Assembly (NCBI RefSeq): GCF_901709675.1
Contig: NC_051089.1
Location: 18,350,008-18,414,007, forward strand
Source: Syngnathus acus
Lineage: Eukaryota > Chordata > Actinopteri > Syngnathiformes > Syngnathidae
Direction: 5' to 3'
Length of the DNA stretch: 64,000 nucleotides
Part shown: positions 22,538-33,864 of the stretch, one piece after another
Numbering within the stretch: position 1 is the stretch's first letter
Layout of the letters: each line of letters begins with the position of its first letter
The notes under the pieces: generated by a model
Database searches by the model: none
What the model saw: only the letters and a program-made list of their open reading frames with translations
What the model was told of the DNA's origin: nothing
Position numbers and translations under genes: made by a program

Positions 22538-22684
22538 CTCTAGAGCAAGACAATAAATAGCAGCTTGATAGTTTGCCCCTTTGTGTGTGCAACCTAAAGC
22601 ATTTGTAGTTGGCGGCAAACTGAACTCTGTTAGTGCTCTTGCTTCGAAACACACTGTTCCTGGCTCCATTCACACATTTAATAA

Positions 22685-23756
22685 TAATAATAATAATAAA
22701 TTATATTTATAACGCACTTTACATTCGGGGGAATCTCAAAGTGCTACATGGCAGATAAAAAACAAGAAAACAAAACAAGGACAAGTTTAAAACAACTGGA
22801 CGACAACCAAGATATGAGAGAAATTACGGAAATGCTAAGGTAAAGAGGTGAGTTTTAAGTCCAGTTTTGAAAGAGTCAGTGGATTGGGGTGCTCTTAGGT
22901 GGTCGGGGAGGGAGTTCCACAGTGTAGGGGCTGTATGGCAGAAGGCCCGGTCGCCCATGGTGCGCAGCTTGGTTTTCGGAACGTGGAGAAGGTGTGAATT
23001 GGATGAGCGGAGGCTTCGGGTGGCAGGTTTTGGGGCAAGGAGTTCTTTGAGGTATGGGGGAGCATGTCCGAGGATACAATGGTGAGTGAGGAGGGCGATC
23101 TTATAATCAATTCGGAATTTGATGGGGAGCCAGTGCAGAGAACGGAGGATGGGTGTGATGTGATTGCTTTTCCGCACCCTCATCAGGATCCTAGCAGCGC
23201 TGTTTTGAATGTACTGAAGCCTCTGGAGGCTCTTGCTAGGGATCCCGATGAGGAGTGCGTTACAATAGTCTAGCCTTGAGGAGACAAAGGCGTGGACAAG
23301 TTTCTCAGCATCCGTCAGGGTAAGTGTAGGGCGGAGTTTGGAAATATTTCTGAGGTGGAAGAAGGAGGTTTTGCAGATGTGTTTTATGTGTGACTCAAGG
23401 TTGAGTTGAGGGTCCAGTTTCACACCCAGGTTGGTGACAGTGGCTGAGAGGGGAATAGTGAGACCGGCGAATAAGATGCTTGTTATTGGGCAGGTATGGA
23501 TCTGATGGGGAGTGCCAATTAACATGGCTTGGGTTTTGTCACTGTTAACTTGCAGGAAGCTGAGATTCATCCACGCCTTTATCTCCTCCAGACACAGGGA
23601 GAGGATGGATGAGGGAGATGGAGAAGGCTGGGTTATGGAGGGCGGGGGGTCAAGTTTGAGGTATAGCTGGGTGTCGTCCGCATAACAATGATATGAGATG
23701 CCGAACTTCCTGATTATATTGCATTTGAAGTCCTGTCCATCCAGTTTATTTACCAT
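22685..23756 (-). mobile_element. L2-type LINE, 5'-truncated, with RT end
   Basis: A 310-codon frame (23756-22824) covers the end of reverse transcriptase. [11 protein letters not shown] holds the catalytic DD, followed by the thumb and C-terminal words HWLPIKFRIDYKI and RAFCHTAPTLWNSLPDHLR. The 3' end has a (TAA)n tail at 22681-22700. The truncation at about 23756 starts within RT, as expected for incomplete reverse transcription. This frame is open over its whole length. Confidence 0.9.
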
Positions 23757-25390
23757 ATATTTTTTTCCTCAGTGCAGTGTCATCCATATCAAGGCTGCTT
23801 CAGAAGTCACAAAAGGCTTTAATGAAATTCACTCGTTTTCCCTTGGCTGAAATGAAATGGTCATTTGTCTTGCAGATCAAACATTTCAGAACCATTGGTT
23901 TCAGATGTTGACCATATTCTCATTGGCAAAGAACCAGTACTATCTGGAAATGAAATTCAGTACAAGTTTATTCAAAGCTAAAATTATCAATATTTTCAGT
24001 GAACCTTCTCTAATGTTAAACAATCCAGAATTATCTCAACTGTTCATTACCGGCGGCACTGATAATCAAACATAATCAGCCCAATATTTATTGCATATTT
24101 ATGTGTTTATTAGAAGTGAATGGTTAAATTTTTCAAATGAATCACAGGTAGTCACACCATTTTTTCTACTTAGTTATTTTTATAGATCTTGTCATCCATA
24201 AAACTAATTAGACAATGGGTGACTACCTAAAGGGGACAAAACCCAATTTGGGTGGATTAAGTTCCCCATCCCACACACATACACACTAGTTATTTTTGAC
24301 AATATTTGGTTGGCATACGAGCAATCTTTGTCTAAATTGTTTACGTTGTAATCTTTACAGGTTACAGTGAATGGTAGGCAAACAGCTGATGCGTCTCGGC
24401 AAGTAGCGATGTTTAAAATTACAAATCTGCTACAGCGCCGTCACTTAACAGTGAGCGATAATGGCGTAGTAGATGCAATTATACTTTCAGAAATAGCGAG
24501 TGCCAACCAGTCAGATAAGATGCCGCCAACGCTGAACAACCATGAGACATCCATTCTTAAAAATGCCTTAGTTTTTATATTTTGTTTACCTTGTGAGCGC
24601 TTGAGGAACCAGGAATACATCCGCTCTCCATTCTTAAAATCGGCTTAGTTTTTATATTTTGTTTACATTGTGAGCACTAACTTAGAATTTAAAAGAATGA
24701 GTAATGCCATATGTGTACAGCGGAAGTATGTCGTGATTTCGACTGACAGCAAACCCAGTCTTATTTATACACATCAATGTCCTGCAAAATATTTGTCATC
24801 AACTAATTGTGAATGTAAGAAAATATCCTGGCATTTATTTTCCTTTTTGAAAGCGGGTGTTCTACGTGAATAAGTAACAGATTGAAATTATATTTGGGAT
24901 GTTTTGCAGTTCAAATTAAGTTACTGGATAAAGGCTTTCAAGGAGGGGACTTGGTGACTTCATGCTAAGGAACAATCTAAAACATTATTTAGCATGCAAA
25001 AGACATTACATAATAAAACATCATTAAATCAAATCATCTTTTTTGTGAGGTGACCTTAAATCTTCCCTGTAATTGTGAAACGTGCCGACTCTTTGAGTCT
25101 GTGTTTAAAGGGACTGAGGCTCACTGCTCCACCTGAAGGCTGCCGGACTTGCCCGCCGATGCTTTGAAGCCATTCACCTCTGTGAACACCAACTCTTTCC
25201 ATTCTTCCTCAATTGTGATTGTTCGGATTATTGTTAATAGTCAACAGTCAAATTATTAACATCTTTTTTTTCTTTATTCTTTCTGTTTCTTATAAATGGC
25301 TTCTCAAACACAGCCTACGTTGTTGCACAGCGGGCACTGGACTTATTTTCATAGTAAATAATTCATATAAAGGGGGTGGGATTTAATAAG
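23757..25390. other. Intronic sequence, nothing recognised
   Basis: No coding family was recognised. The phrase CATTCTTAAAA..CTTAGTTTTTATATTTTGTTTAC occurs twice (about 24553 and 24632), a short direct duplication of about 79 bases. A donor-like or acceptor-like motif at 24360 has no tpcn2 sequence behind it. Confidence 0.6.
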
Positions 25391-25399
25391 TTTTACTTC

Positions 25400-27304
25400 T
25401 TAATAGTAAAATAATAATGATACATTTTATTTGTAAGGCACTCAAGTTCGCCGAACACACATAAAACAGCAGGCACATTTAAAAGAAAAAAAGAGAGTCT
25501 AAAAACAAAGAACATCTGCAGCAGAGTAATAAAATTAGACAAATGCCTGCCTAAACAGGTGGGTTTTGAGGTGGGATCTGAACAGTTGGATGGAGTCAAT
25601 GTTTCTGATGTCCGGGGGGAGGGAATTCCAGAGGCGAGGGGCAGCGCAACTGAAGGCTCTGGCCCCCATAGTTTACAGATGAAATGGGGGGACAGTGAGG
25701 GTGATACTGGAGGCAGACCTGAGAGACTGGGTCGGAATGTGTATGTGAAGGAGGTCTGACAGGTATGGAGGGGCGAGGTTATGGATAGCCTTGAATGTGT
25801 TGAGGATTTTATAATCAATGCGCTGTTTTATGGGTAGCCAGTAAAGTTGGTATAGAACGGGAGTGATATGATGGTAGACAGGGGTTCCGGTGACAATGCG
25901 AGCAGTAGCATTCTGGACCAGTTGCAATTTAAGGAGGAGTTTGTGAGGGAGACCGACAAGGATGGAGTTACAATAATCCAGATGAGAGGTGACGAGAGTG
26001 GACTAGGATAGCAGCACTGTGTGGGGTGAGTGATGAACGGAGGCGATTAATGTTACAGAGGTGAAAATAGGCAGAACAGATAGTGTTGTTTATGTGGGTG
26101 CTGAATTATAGGGTGCTATCGAGGACGACACCCAGGCTCTTTGCCTGAGGGGAAGGGGAAACTGAGGAGGTGTCAATGGTGAGTGTGAAACAGGGTTGTT
26201 TGTCGAGAGAAGCTTTGGAACCTATGAGGACTACCTCAGTTTTCTCACTGTTTAGTTTAAGGACGTTTGAGGTGAACCAGGATTTAATTTCTTGAAGGCA
26301 CGCACTGAAGGAGGAGGGTGGGAGGCTGGAAGGGGGTTTTGAAGAGACGTAGAGCTGGGTGTCGTCCGCGTAACAGTGAAAATTAATGTTATATTTACGG
26401 AAAATCTGACCAAGTGGGAGGAGATAAATGATAAATAGGAGGGGACCAAGGACGGAACCCTGGGGAACACCAGAGGACACGGGGGAGGGGTGAGATGTGA
26501 ATGATTTTAACTGGATAAATTGAGAAAGTCCGGAGAGATAAGAGTGAAACCAGTGCAGGGGTGTGTCAACCAGTCCAATAGAGCAGGGGTGGCCAACCAG
26601 TCAGAGACTAAGAGCCACATTTTTTTACTGTGTACCGCAAAGAGCCACAAACCCCCCCTCACCCCCCCCCCGAAGCGAAGCGAACACACAGCGTTTGACG
26701 TCCCATTACCAACCCCCCCCCCGAAGCGAACGCGCAGCGTTTGACGTCCCATTAACACCCCAACCCCCCCCCCCCGAAGCGAAGCGAACGCGCAGCGTTT
26801 GACGTCCCATTAACCCCCCCCAAAGCGAAGCGAACGTAAAAGAGCCGCATGAAACCCGGCAAAGAGCCGCATGCGGCTCGCGAGACGCGGGTTGGCCACC
26901 GCTGCAATAGAGGCTAGTCTTCCTAGGAGGATGAAGTGAGGGATGGTGTCGAAAGCTGCACTTAAATCAAGAAGAATGAGTATGGATATGAGACCAGAGT
27001 CGGCTGCAATCAGGAGATCATTGGTGATTTTAATAAGGGCTGTTTCTGTACTGTGTCGAGGGCGAAAACTGGACTGGAACTGTTCATATAGATTATTATT
27101 AGTGAGGTGGGTGTGGATCTGTGATGCAACGACTTTTTCAAGAATTTTGGAGAGAAATGGCAGGTTGGAGATGGGACGGAAGTTACTGAGGATATTGGGG
27201 TCTAAGCCAGGTTTTTTAAGAGTTGGTGTGAATGTAGCAGATTTGAAAGATAGAGGGACAGAACCATTCTCACTTTTTCGAATATACATATTTATGTTTA
27301 CCAT
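25400..27304 (-). mobile_element. L2-type LINE, frameshifted, split by an hAT MITE
   Basis: Minus-strand RT blocks appear in order. SNFRPISNLPFLSKILEKVV and LLDLSAAFDTIPH (motif A Asp) lie upstream of the [23 protein letters not shown], then [11 protein letters not shown] (catalytic DD), lie downstream. HWLPIKQRIDYKI-like and later words are in other frames toward 25400. Several frameshifts make it a pseudogene. It is a different copy from the one at 22.7 kb. Confidence 0.88.
26584..26904. mobile_element. hAT MITE with internal C-tract repeats
   Basis: The ends CAGGGGTGGCCAACCAGTCA and, inverted, CAGCGGTGGCCAACCCGCGT are flanked by an exact 8-bp CAATAGAG (26576-26583, 26905-26912). Inside, a ~55-base unit (CCCCCC.GAAGCGAAGCGAAC..CAGCGTTTGACGTCCCATTA) is repeated about four times. 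Confidence 0.93.
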
Positions 27305-27309
27305 TATTT

Positions 27310-28170
27310 ATCATTATTATTTATCATTATGTTATTTATCTGTTTGTACAGAGGCTATTCGAAATAAATGAAATCAATCTTGGACAGAGGTCTTCAAGAA
27401 TGTACCTGGCCACCTCTCCACTTAAAATCAAGTCTATGAAGCCTATAAAGTCTATAAAGCATTGTAGTGGTTAACTCTGACCACTTAATGGCAGAGTTGC
27501 TCTTGCTGGCTCATAGAGCGGTGACATAAACTGTAAGGCCAGTCCAAATGGGAGCACAACGGAGAGTGTAGTTGTGGAGTAATGGAGGAAGAAGTCCGAG
27601 AGCGAGACAAAATGGCAAAACGGAAACAATCGACTTTCAAGTAGCTTACAATTGAACAAACTATTGCTCTTCGTGAGTGCGGTAGAGCAAAACAAAGGAG
27701 CAAATTTAGAGGAGATGGCTGTGAGTACGCAACAGACACGTAGTGTGAGTGGCAATTGGAGTTTGCAAAACGGAAGCGATCGTCTTTCAAGCAGCTTACA
27801 ATCAGGCAAACTAGTGGGAGGCAGTTCACATCCAAACAGCAGCTCTGGGAGGCTATTTTGACATCATGCAAAGAAATGTAAGCAGAAACTCTCAAAAAAC
27901 TCACAATTTCAATGTATACATGAATCGTAAAGGTAATATCAAAGAATTTTAACGGGTCGTGTTAATAACACAACACAATATTAACATGTACCTTGGCCTG
28001 TTAGGATGTTTTTGATTGAACGAGCTTTTGATTCAATGAATGTGATCTCTTAATGCTATAATTCAACAAATCACCATTTCCAGTTTTTTACAACCTATAA
28101 CATGTTTTGAAACGCTGCTGTGCATTTGGAATAGTGCATTTTGAGTTTTCTTTATTTTTGACAATGTACT
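27310..28170. other. Intronic sequence, nothing recognised
   Basis: A phrase near 27612 (GGCAAAACGGAAACAATCG) returns near 27764 (GCAAAACGGAAGCGATCG), so a ~150-bp imperfect repeat is present. Open frames here (up to 139 codons on the minus strand) resemble nothing I recognise. Confidence 0.55.
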
Positions 28171-28179
28171 GTTTTCATT

Positions 28180-28405
28180 GTGAGGTTTGTTCAAAAGAAA
28201 TTGATTTATACTGAAGAACTGATCCTAGACTTCCACAAACACAGGAAAGACACATCCCCACTGATCATCAATGGGACCTGCATCGAAAGGGTCACTTATT
28301 CAATCTCCTGGGCGTGCACATCTCCGATGGACCTCCTGGACTGTCAACAGTATAGCGGTGGTGAAGAAAGCCCAACACCGATTCCAGCGGGGACATTTTA
28401 CTAAA
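28180..28405 (+). pseudogene. Rex1-like LINE RT fragment
   Basis: The + strand reads ILDFHKHRKDTSPLIINGT and then VVKKAQHRFQ in another frame. These parallel the RT thumb words IVDFRKNQPHHAPLIINSS and LVKRAQKRLY of the 29.3-32.5 kb LINE. The piece is short, frameshifted and without ends. Confidence 0.65.
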
Positions 28406-28459
28406 CAACCATTAATAGCATTCTTCCATACTAGATTCCGGTGTGGTATGGTGGGTGCA

Positions 28460-29281
28460 CCATTGTGTCAGCCATGACAGCCCCACAACATCCAGAGCCC
28501 TTAAGAACTCCGGGCGGATCTCATCCACCCCCGGAGCCTTGCCACTGAGGAGTTTTTTAACTACCTCAGTGACTTCGACCCCAGAGATTGGAGAGTCCGC
28601 CTCAGAGTCCCCAGGCCCTGCTTCCACAATGGAAGGCGTGTAGGTGGAATTGAGGAGGTCTTCGAAGTATTCTCCCCACCGACACACAACGTCCCGAGTC
28701 GAGGTCAGCAGCACGCCATCCCCACTGTAAACAGTGTTGACGTTGCACTGCTTCCCTCTCCTGAGACGCCGGATGGTGGACCAGAATTTCCTCGAAGCCG
28801 TCCGTAAGTCATTCTCCATGGCCTCGCCAAACTCCTCCCACGCCCGGGTTTTTGCCTCAGCAACCGCCGAAGCCGCGTTCCGCTTGGCCATCACCTGTCA
28901 GCTGCCTCCGGAGTCCCGCAGGCCAAAACGGCCCGATAGGACTCCTTCTTCAGCTTGACGGCATCCCTTACCGCCGGTGTCCACCAGCGGGTTCGGGGAT
29001 TGCCGCCACGACAGGTACCAGTGACCTTACGGCCACAGCTCCGGTCGGCCGCCTCAACAATGGAGGCGCGGAACAAGGTCCACTCAGACTCAATGTCCCC
29101 TGCCTCCCCCGGGACGTGGGAAAAGCTCTGCCGGAGGTGGGAGTTGAAGCTCTTCCTGACAGGGGATTCTGCCAGACGTTCCCAGCAGACCCTCACAGAG
29201 CGTTTGGGTCTGCCAGGTCGGACGGGCATCTTCCCCCACCATCGGAGCCAACCCACCACCAGGTGGTGATCAGAATCCAAG
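28460..29281 (-). pseudogene. Rex3 ORF2 middle and RT start
   Basis: The frame to 28891 has DSDHHLVVGWLRWWGKMPVR, the linker between endonuclease and RT, with RKSFNSHLRQSF. A second frame (28894-28412) has the RT start KAPGVDEIRPEFLRALDVVG. One frameshift lies near 28893. The 3' part of RT is lost. Confidence 0.85.
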
Positions 29282-30811
29282 ATGGCGGCGCCCCAGTTGG
29301 CCGCGGCCGCGACGGCTCTCAACAACCGACGAGTATTTTCACAAAATATGTCGCCTAGGACACTACAAACAACACAAAGTTTAGTTTATCCATCCAGTAG
29401 ATTAGTGTATGATCGCCAGCGCCTGCTGGAGGTACGGTCATCAAGTGTTTTCGGACTCGTAGCCACAACTACCCTAGTCTGTTTACGTAGCCTCGGAGTG
29501 CTTAGGGCGCTAGCCCCAGAAGCTCACGATGCAGCGGGCTCGCCGGGCAGCACACGCCGGAGGAGGAGTAAGCGTAGGCGGTGTGACCGGCTGCGAAAGC
29601 GCGGCTGTCGAGGTGGGCTAACGGCTAAGCTTAAAGCTAACCCCTACAAACCGCCGCTTCCATCCATCTTCCTCTCCAACGTCCGCTCACTGGATAATAA
29701 AATGGACCATCTACAACTGGAACTCTCTTCAAAGAGGGAGGTTAGAAACTGCTGCGCTCTCATCCTGACGGAGACATGGCTGAACTCATCAATACCGGAC
29801 AACGCCGTTAGCCTGGAGGGGCTCGCTACATTCCGCGCCGACAGAAACAGCGAGCTAAGCGGTAAATCCCGAGGAGGTGGGCTGTGTGTCTACATCAACA
29901 ACAACTGGTGCAAAAATGCTAGATCTGTCGCCAGCTTCTGCTCTTCGGACATCGAGCTTTTGACTGTTAACTGCAGACCCTTCTACCTGCCCAGAGAGTT
30001 TACTGTTGTTAGCATCACGGCTGTGTATGTGCCTCCTAGCGCTAATACTAAAGAGGCCATGAGTGTTCTCTATCGGACAATCAGTGAGCTGCAATCCACG
30101 CACACAGAGGGTGTTTTCATCATTGCTGGGGACTTCAACCAGGCTAACATGAAGACTATTCTCCCTCATTTTTACCAACACGTGGATTTTCCAACTCGGG
30201 GAGAGAACACTCTGGACTTGGTTTACACCAATATAAAGGATGCATTCAGAGCAGCCCCCCGCCCCCACCTCGGCTCTTCAGACCACCTATCTGTTATGCT
30301 AATCCCTGCATACAGGCCCCTGCTGATCAGAGCAAAACCCACAGTGAAGCAGGTGAGGGTGTGGTCTGAGGGGGCCATGGAGGCACTCCAGGACTGCTTT
30401 GAGTGCTCTGACTGGGACATGTTCAAATCAGCAGCAACATATGACAATCAGATCGACATTGATGAGTACGCCATGACTGTGTCAGCCTACATCAACAAAT
30501 GCTCCGAGGACGTCAGCACCACTAAGAACATCATCACCCGAGCCAACCAACGACCCTGGATGACTGAGGAGGTACGTCATACGCTACGAGCACGGAACTC
30601 AGCCTTCAAGTCTGGCGACAAGGAGGCACTGAGGACAGCGAGAGCCAACTTGAACCGTGCCATCAGGCTAGCGAAGCGAAGCCACAGTCGGAAAATTCAG
30701 GATTTTTTCCACGACGCCAATAACACCAGGAGTATGTGGCAAGGCATACGGGCGATCACGGACTACAACTTACCCTCCCCCCGGTGGGTGAGGTTGATGC
30801 TGACTTCTTAA
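29282..30811 (+). CDS. Rex1-like LINE ORF, endonuclease part
   Basis: The 509-codon frame starts at the ATG in AAGATGGCGGC and has a basic stretch (TRRRRSKRRRCDRLRKRG) at about residues 90-110. The endonuclease follows: LSNVRSLDNKMD, ALILTETWLN, GGGLCVYINN, IIAGDFNQAN (Mg site) and SSDHLSVML. It ends by running into the wrong frame after YNLPSPR. A one-base gap in a C run (about 30775-30782) separates it from the RT frame, so it was one ORF. Confidence 0.92.
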   Translation: MAAPQLAAAATALNNRRVFSQNMSPRTLQTTQSLVYPSSRLVYDRQRLLEVRSSSVFGLVATTTLVCLRSLGVLRALAPEAHDAAGSPGSTRRRRSKRRRCDRLRKRGCRGGLTAKLKANPYKPPLPSIFLSNVRSLDNKMDHLQLELSSKREVRNCCALILTETWLNSSIPDNAVSLEGLATFRADRNSELSGKSRGGGLCVYINNNWCKNARSVASFCSSDIELLTVNCRPFYLPREFTVVSITAVYVPPSANTKEAMSVLYRTISELQSTHTEGVFIIAGDFNQANMKTILPHFYQHVDFPTRGENTLDLVYTNIKDAFRAAPRPHLGSSDHLSVMLIPAYRPLLIRAKPTVKQVRVWSEGAMEALQDCFECSDWDMFKSAATYDNQIDIDEYAMTVSAYINKCSEDVSTTKNIITRANQRPWMTEEVRHTLRARNSAFKSGDKEALRTARANLNRAIRLAKRSHSRKIQDFFHDANNTRSMWQGIRAITDYNLPSPRWVRLMLTS

Positions 30812-32286
30812 ATGGTCTAAATAACTTCTTTGGGCGTTTTGAGGCACTAAACAGCACTCCTGCAGTTAAAACTGTTCCCCACCAGGAAGAGGAGGCCCTC
30901 TGCCTTGACTCAGCCGACGTGTGGAAGACTCTGAGAAGAGTCAACCCACGTAAGGCCCCAGGCCCCGACAACATACCTGGGCGGGTGTTCAAGGAATGTG
31001 CAGGCCAGCTGGCTGGTGTCATCACAGACATTTTTAACATCTCGCTGGACCAAGCCAAAGTGCCAGTATGCTTCAAGGCTGCCTCCATCATTCCGGTGCC
31101 GAAGAAACCTCAAATCACCTCATTGAATGACTACAGACCTGTGGCACTGATTCCCATCATGATGAAGTGCTTCGAAAGGCTGCTCAAAGAACACATTGTC
31201 TCCAGACTCCCCCCAACATTCGATCCGTTCCAGTTTGCCTACCGGCAGAGCCGCTCTACTGAGGATGCCATCTCCTCCGTTCTTCACCTGAGCCTGGCTC
31301 ACCTGGAGGAGAGGAACACCCACGTGCGGTTGCTCTTCCTGGACTTCAGCTCAGCGTTTAACACCATCATTCCACAACATCTGGTGGAAAAACTGGAACA
31401 CCTGGGCTTCAGCACCCCCCTTCGAAACTGGCTGCTAGACTTCCTCACCAACAGACCTCAGTCAGTCCGGGTCGGACAGAACACCTCAGATGTCATCACC
31501 CTCAGCACAGGCTCCCCTCAGGGCTGCGTCCTGAGCCCCCTGCTGTTCACCCTGATGACACACGACTGCGCCCCCAGGTTCACCACCAATCACATCGTGA
31601 AGTTTGCAGACGACACAACGGTGGTGGGCCTCATCAGGGACAACAACGACCTGGACTACAGAGAGGAGGTGGAGCAGTTGGTGGGCTGGTGCAGAGAAAA
31701 TAGCCTGATCCTGAATGTGGAGAAGACGAAGGAGATCATCGTCGACTTCAGGAAGAACCAGCCTCACCACGCTCCACTGATCATCAACAGCTCAGCTGTG
31801 GAGGTGGTCAGCAGCACTAAATTCCTGGGAGTCCACATCACAGACGACCTCACCTGGACTGTGAACACCACAACACTGGTCAAGAGGGCACAGAAGCGCT
31901 TGTACTTCCTGCGGAGAATGAGGAGAGCCCACCTGCCCCCACCCATCATGAGGACGTTCTACCGAAGCACCATAGAGAGCATTCTGACAAGCTGTCTCTC
32001 GGTGTGGTGTGGAGGTTGCAGCGCCTCCGATTGGAAGAACCTGAGGAGAGTGGTGAGGACAGCAGAGAGGATCATCTGGGCTCCTCTTCCCTCCATTCAG
32101 GACTTGTCATCCCAGCGCTGCGTGTCCCGAGCCCGTAATATTATCAGTGACCCATCACACCCCCACCATGGACTGTTCTCCCTGCTGCCCTCTGAGAAGA
32201 GGTTTCGCAGCATCCGCTGCAGGTCCACCAGGTTCTGCAATAGTTTTTTCCCTGCTGTCGTCAGACTGTTGAACATTCAAACGTAG
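30736..32286 (+). CDS. Rex1-like LINE ORF, reverse transcriptase part
   Basis: The 516-codon frame begins in-frame from the C run. In order: NPRKAPGPDNIPGRVFKECA; SLNDYRPVALIPIMMKCFER; LFLDFSSAFNTIIPQ (motif A); GSPQGCVLSPLLFTLMT (motif B); and VKFADDTTVVG (motif C, catalytic DD). After the thumb, FLGVHITDDLTW and LFSLLPSEKRFRSIRCRSTR close the protein. The motif-A word matches the region used for Rex1 typing. The frame is complete to its stop. Confidence 0.93.
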   Translation: MARHTGDHGLQLTLPPVGEVDADFLNGLNNFFGRFEALNSTPAVKTVPHQEEEALCLDSADVWKTLRRVNPRKAPGPDNIPGRVFKECAGQLAGVITDIFNISLDQAKVPVCFKAASIIPVPKKPQITSLNDYRPVALIPIMMKCFERLLKEHIVSRLPPTFDPFQFAYRQSRSTEDAISSVLHLSLAHLEERNTHVRLLFLDFSSAFNTIIPQHLVEKLEHLGFSTPLRNWLLDFLTNRPQSVRVGQNTSDVITLSTGSPQGCVLSPLLFTLMTHDCAPRFTTNHIVKFADDTTVVGLIRDNNDLDYREEVEQLVGWCRENSLILNVEKTKEIIVDFRKNQPHHAPLIINSSAVEVVSSTKFLGVHITDDLTWTVNTTTLVKRAQKRLYFLRRMRRAHLPPPIMRTFYRSTIESILTSCLSVWCGGCSASDWKNLRRVVRTAERIIWAPLPSIQDLSSQRCVSRARNIISDPSHPHHGLFSLLPSEKRFRSIRCRSTRFCNSFFPAVVRLLNIQT

Positions 32287-32516
32287 CATTCCTCTGCACA
32301 CTTGTAAATACTGCTTTTGTCTCCTGCACTGTTTACATACTTTATCACTGCTGCACTTTGTACTTTATACTTATCTTATTTCATATTTTTATATAGAATG
32401 TCACTTTTTAACCAGCCGCAATACCACTACATTGTTGAAAGCCGTATGCAACGAAATTTCGTTTTGTGTACACCTAGTGTTGACAAAATGACAATAAAGT
32501 TTGTCTAAGTCTAAGT

Positions 32517-33500
32517 CTAAGTTGACAGCTCCGCCCCTCTCTTCGCCCGAGTGTCCAAAACATGCGGCCGCAAATCCGATGACACGACTACAAAGTCGAT
32601 CATCGAACTGCGGCCTAGGGTGTCCTGGTGCCAAGTGCACACATGGACACCCTTATGTTTGAACATGGTGTTCATTGTAGAAAATCCGTGTCGAGCACAG
32701 AAGTCCAATAATAGAACACCGCTCGGGTTCAGATCGGGGGGGCCGTTCCTCCCAATCACGCCCTTCCAGGTCTCACTGTCATTGCCCACGTGAGCATTGA
32801 AGTCACACAGTAGAACGATGGAGTCCCCAGAAGGAGCGCTCTCCAGCACTTCCTCCAGGGACTCCAAGAAGGGTGGGTACTCTGAGCTGCCGTTTGATGC
32901 ATAGACACAAACAACAGTCAGGACGCGTCCCCCCACCCGAAGGCGGAGGGAGGCTACCCTCTCGTTCACCGGGGTGAACCCCAATGTGCAGGCGCCCAGC
33001 CGGGGGGCAATAAGTATACCCACACCTGCTCGACGCCTCTCACCGTGGGCAACTCCAGAGTGGAAGAGAGTCCAGCCCCTCTCGAGAGGGCTTGTACCGG
33101 AATCCTAACTGTGCGTGGAGGCAAGACTATGTCTAGTCTGAACTTTTCTGCCTCGCACACCAGCTCGGGCTCCTTTCCAGCCAGAGAGGTGACATTCCAT
33201 GTCCCAAGAGCCAGCTTCTGCAGCCGGGGATCAGACCGCCAAGGTCCCTGCCTTTGGCCGCCGCCCAGCTTACACTGCACCCGACCCCTTTGGCCCCTCC
33301 CACAGGTGGTGAGCCCATGGGAAGGTGGACCCAAGTTTCCTTTTCGGGCTGGGCCCGGCCGGGCCCCATGGGCGAAGGCCCGGCCACCAGACGTTCGCCT
33401 TCGAGCCCCGCCTCCGGGCCTGGCTCCAGAGGGGGGCCCCGGTGACCCGCGTCCGGGCGAGGGAAAACGAAATCCATTTATTTTATTCATCATAAGGGGC
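32517..33500 (-). pseudogene. Rex3 endonuclease fragment
   Basis: The frame 33493-32966 contains LALGTWNVTSLAGKEPELVC, the start of the endonuclease, and a second frame, 33023-32517, follows it. The second frame carries [16 protein letters not shown], the Mg-site loop [10 protein letters not shown], and [20 protein letters not shown]. One frameshift lies near 33010. The 5' leader (33110-33530) is GC-rich. Confidence 0.85.
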
Positions 33501-33674
33501 TAGTGTGAGCCGTGCTTTGTTTGGCCCCTCACCTCGGACCCGTTTGCCATGGGTGACCCTACCAGGGGCATGGAGCTCCAGACAACATGGCTCCTAGGAT
33601 CATAGGGGCACGCAAACCCCTCCACCACGATAAAGTGACGACTCACGGAGGGGAGAAATCAACATATTAAGTAA

Positions 33675-33812
<138 letters not shown>

Positions 33813-33864
33813 TGACTTTATTCACATTAAACGACATCAAGTTTTGTTAGCAACTAAGCTTATG

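Larger units (their letters stand above)
29276..32516 (+). mobile_element. Rex1-like (CR1 group) LINE, nearly full length
   Basis: About 3.24 kb is inserted in the minus-strand Rex3 between GATCAG (29275) and GTTGAC (32516 on). Its 5' end is AATCCAAGATGGCGGCGCCC. Its 3' end has AATAAAG and a short GTCTAA repeat tail. It carries an endonuclease frame and an RT frame and is the best-preserved element in the window. No clear target duplication beyond one base could be read. Confidence 0.9.
28460..33530 (-). mobile_element. Rex3 (RTE-type) LINE, split by a Rex1-like LINE
   Basis: On the minus strand, 33530-32517 holds the 5' part and endonuclease. It continues at 29281-28460 with the rest of ORF2 up to the RT start (KAPGVDEIRPEFLRALDVVG). 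The two halves meet at one codon run: ...GAELST / DHHLVVGWLRWWGK. The 3' end of the RT is absent. Relatives at 37.7 kb and 57.7 kb share the same words. Confidence 0.9.

Noticed and set aside
26640-26840. G-quadruplex or promoter CpG island
   Set aside because: The C runs belong to a repeated unit inside a MITE with perfect target duplication, and no gene start is near.
29855-30268. 137-codon minus-strand ORF and other minus frames at 30.2-31.9 kb
   Set aside because: They are shadows of the plus-strand Rex1-like endonuclease and RT frames.
33045-33503. 152-codon plus-strand ORF in GC-rich DNA
   Set aside because: It is the antisense of the Rex3 leader and endonuclease, a shadow frame.
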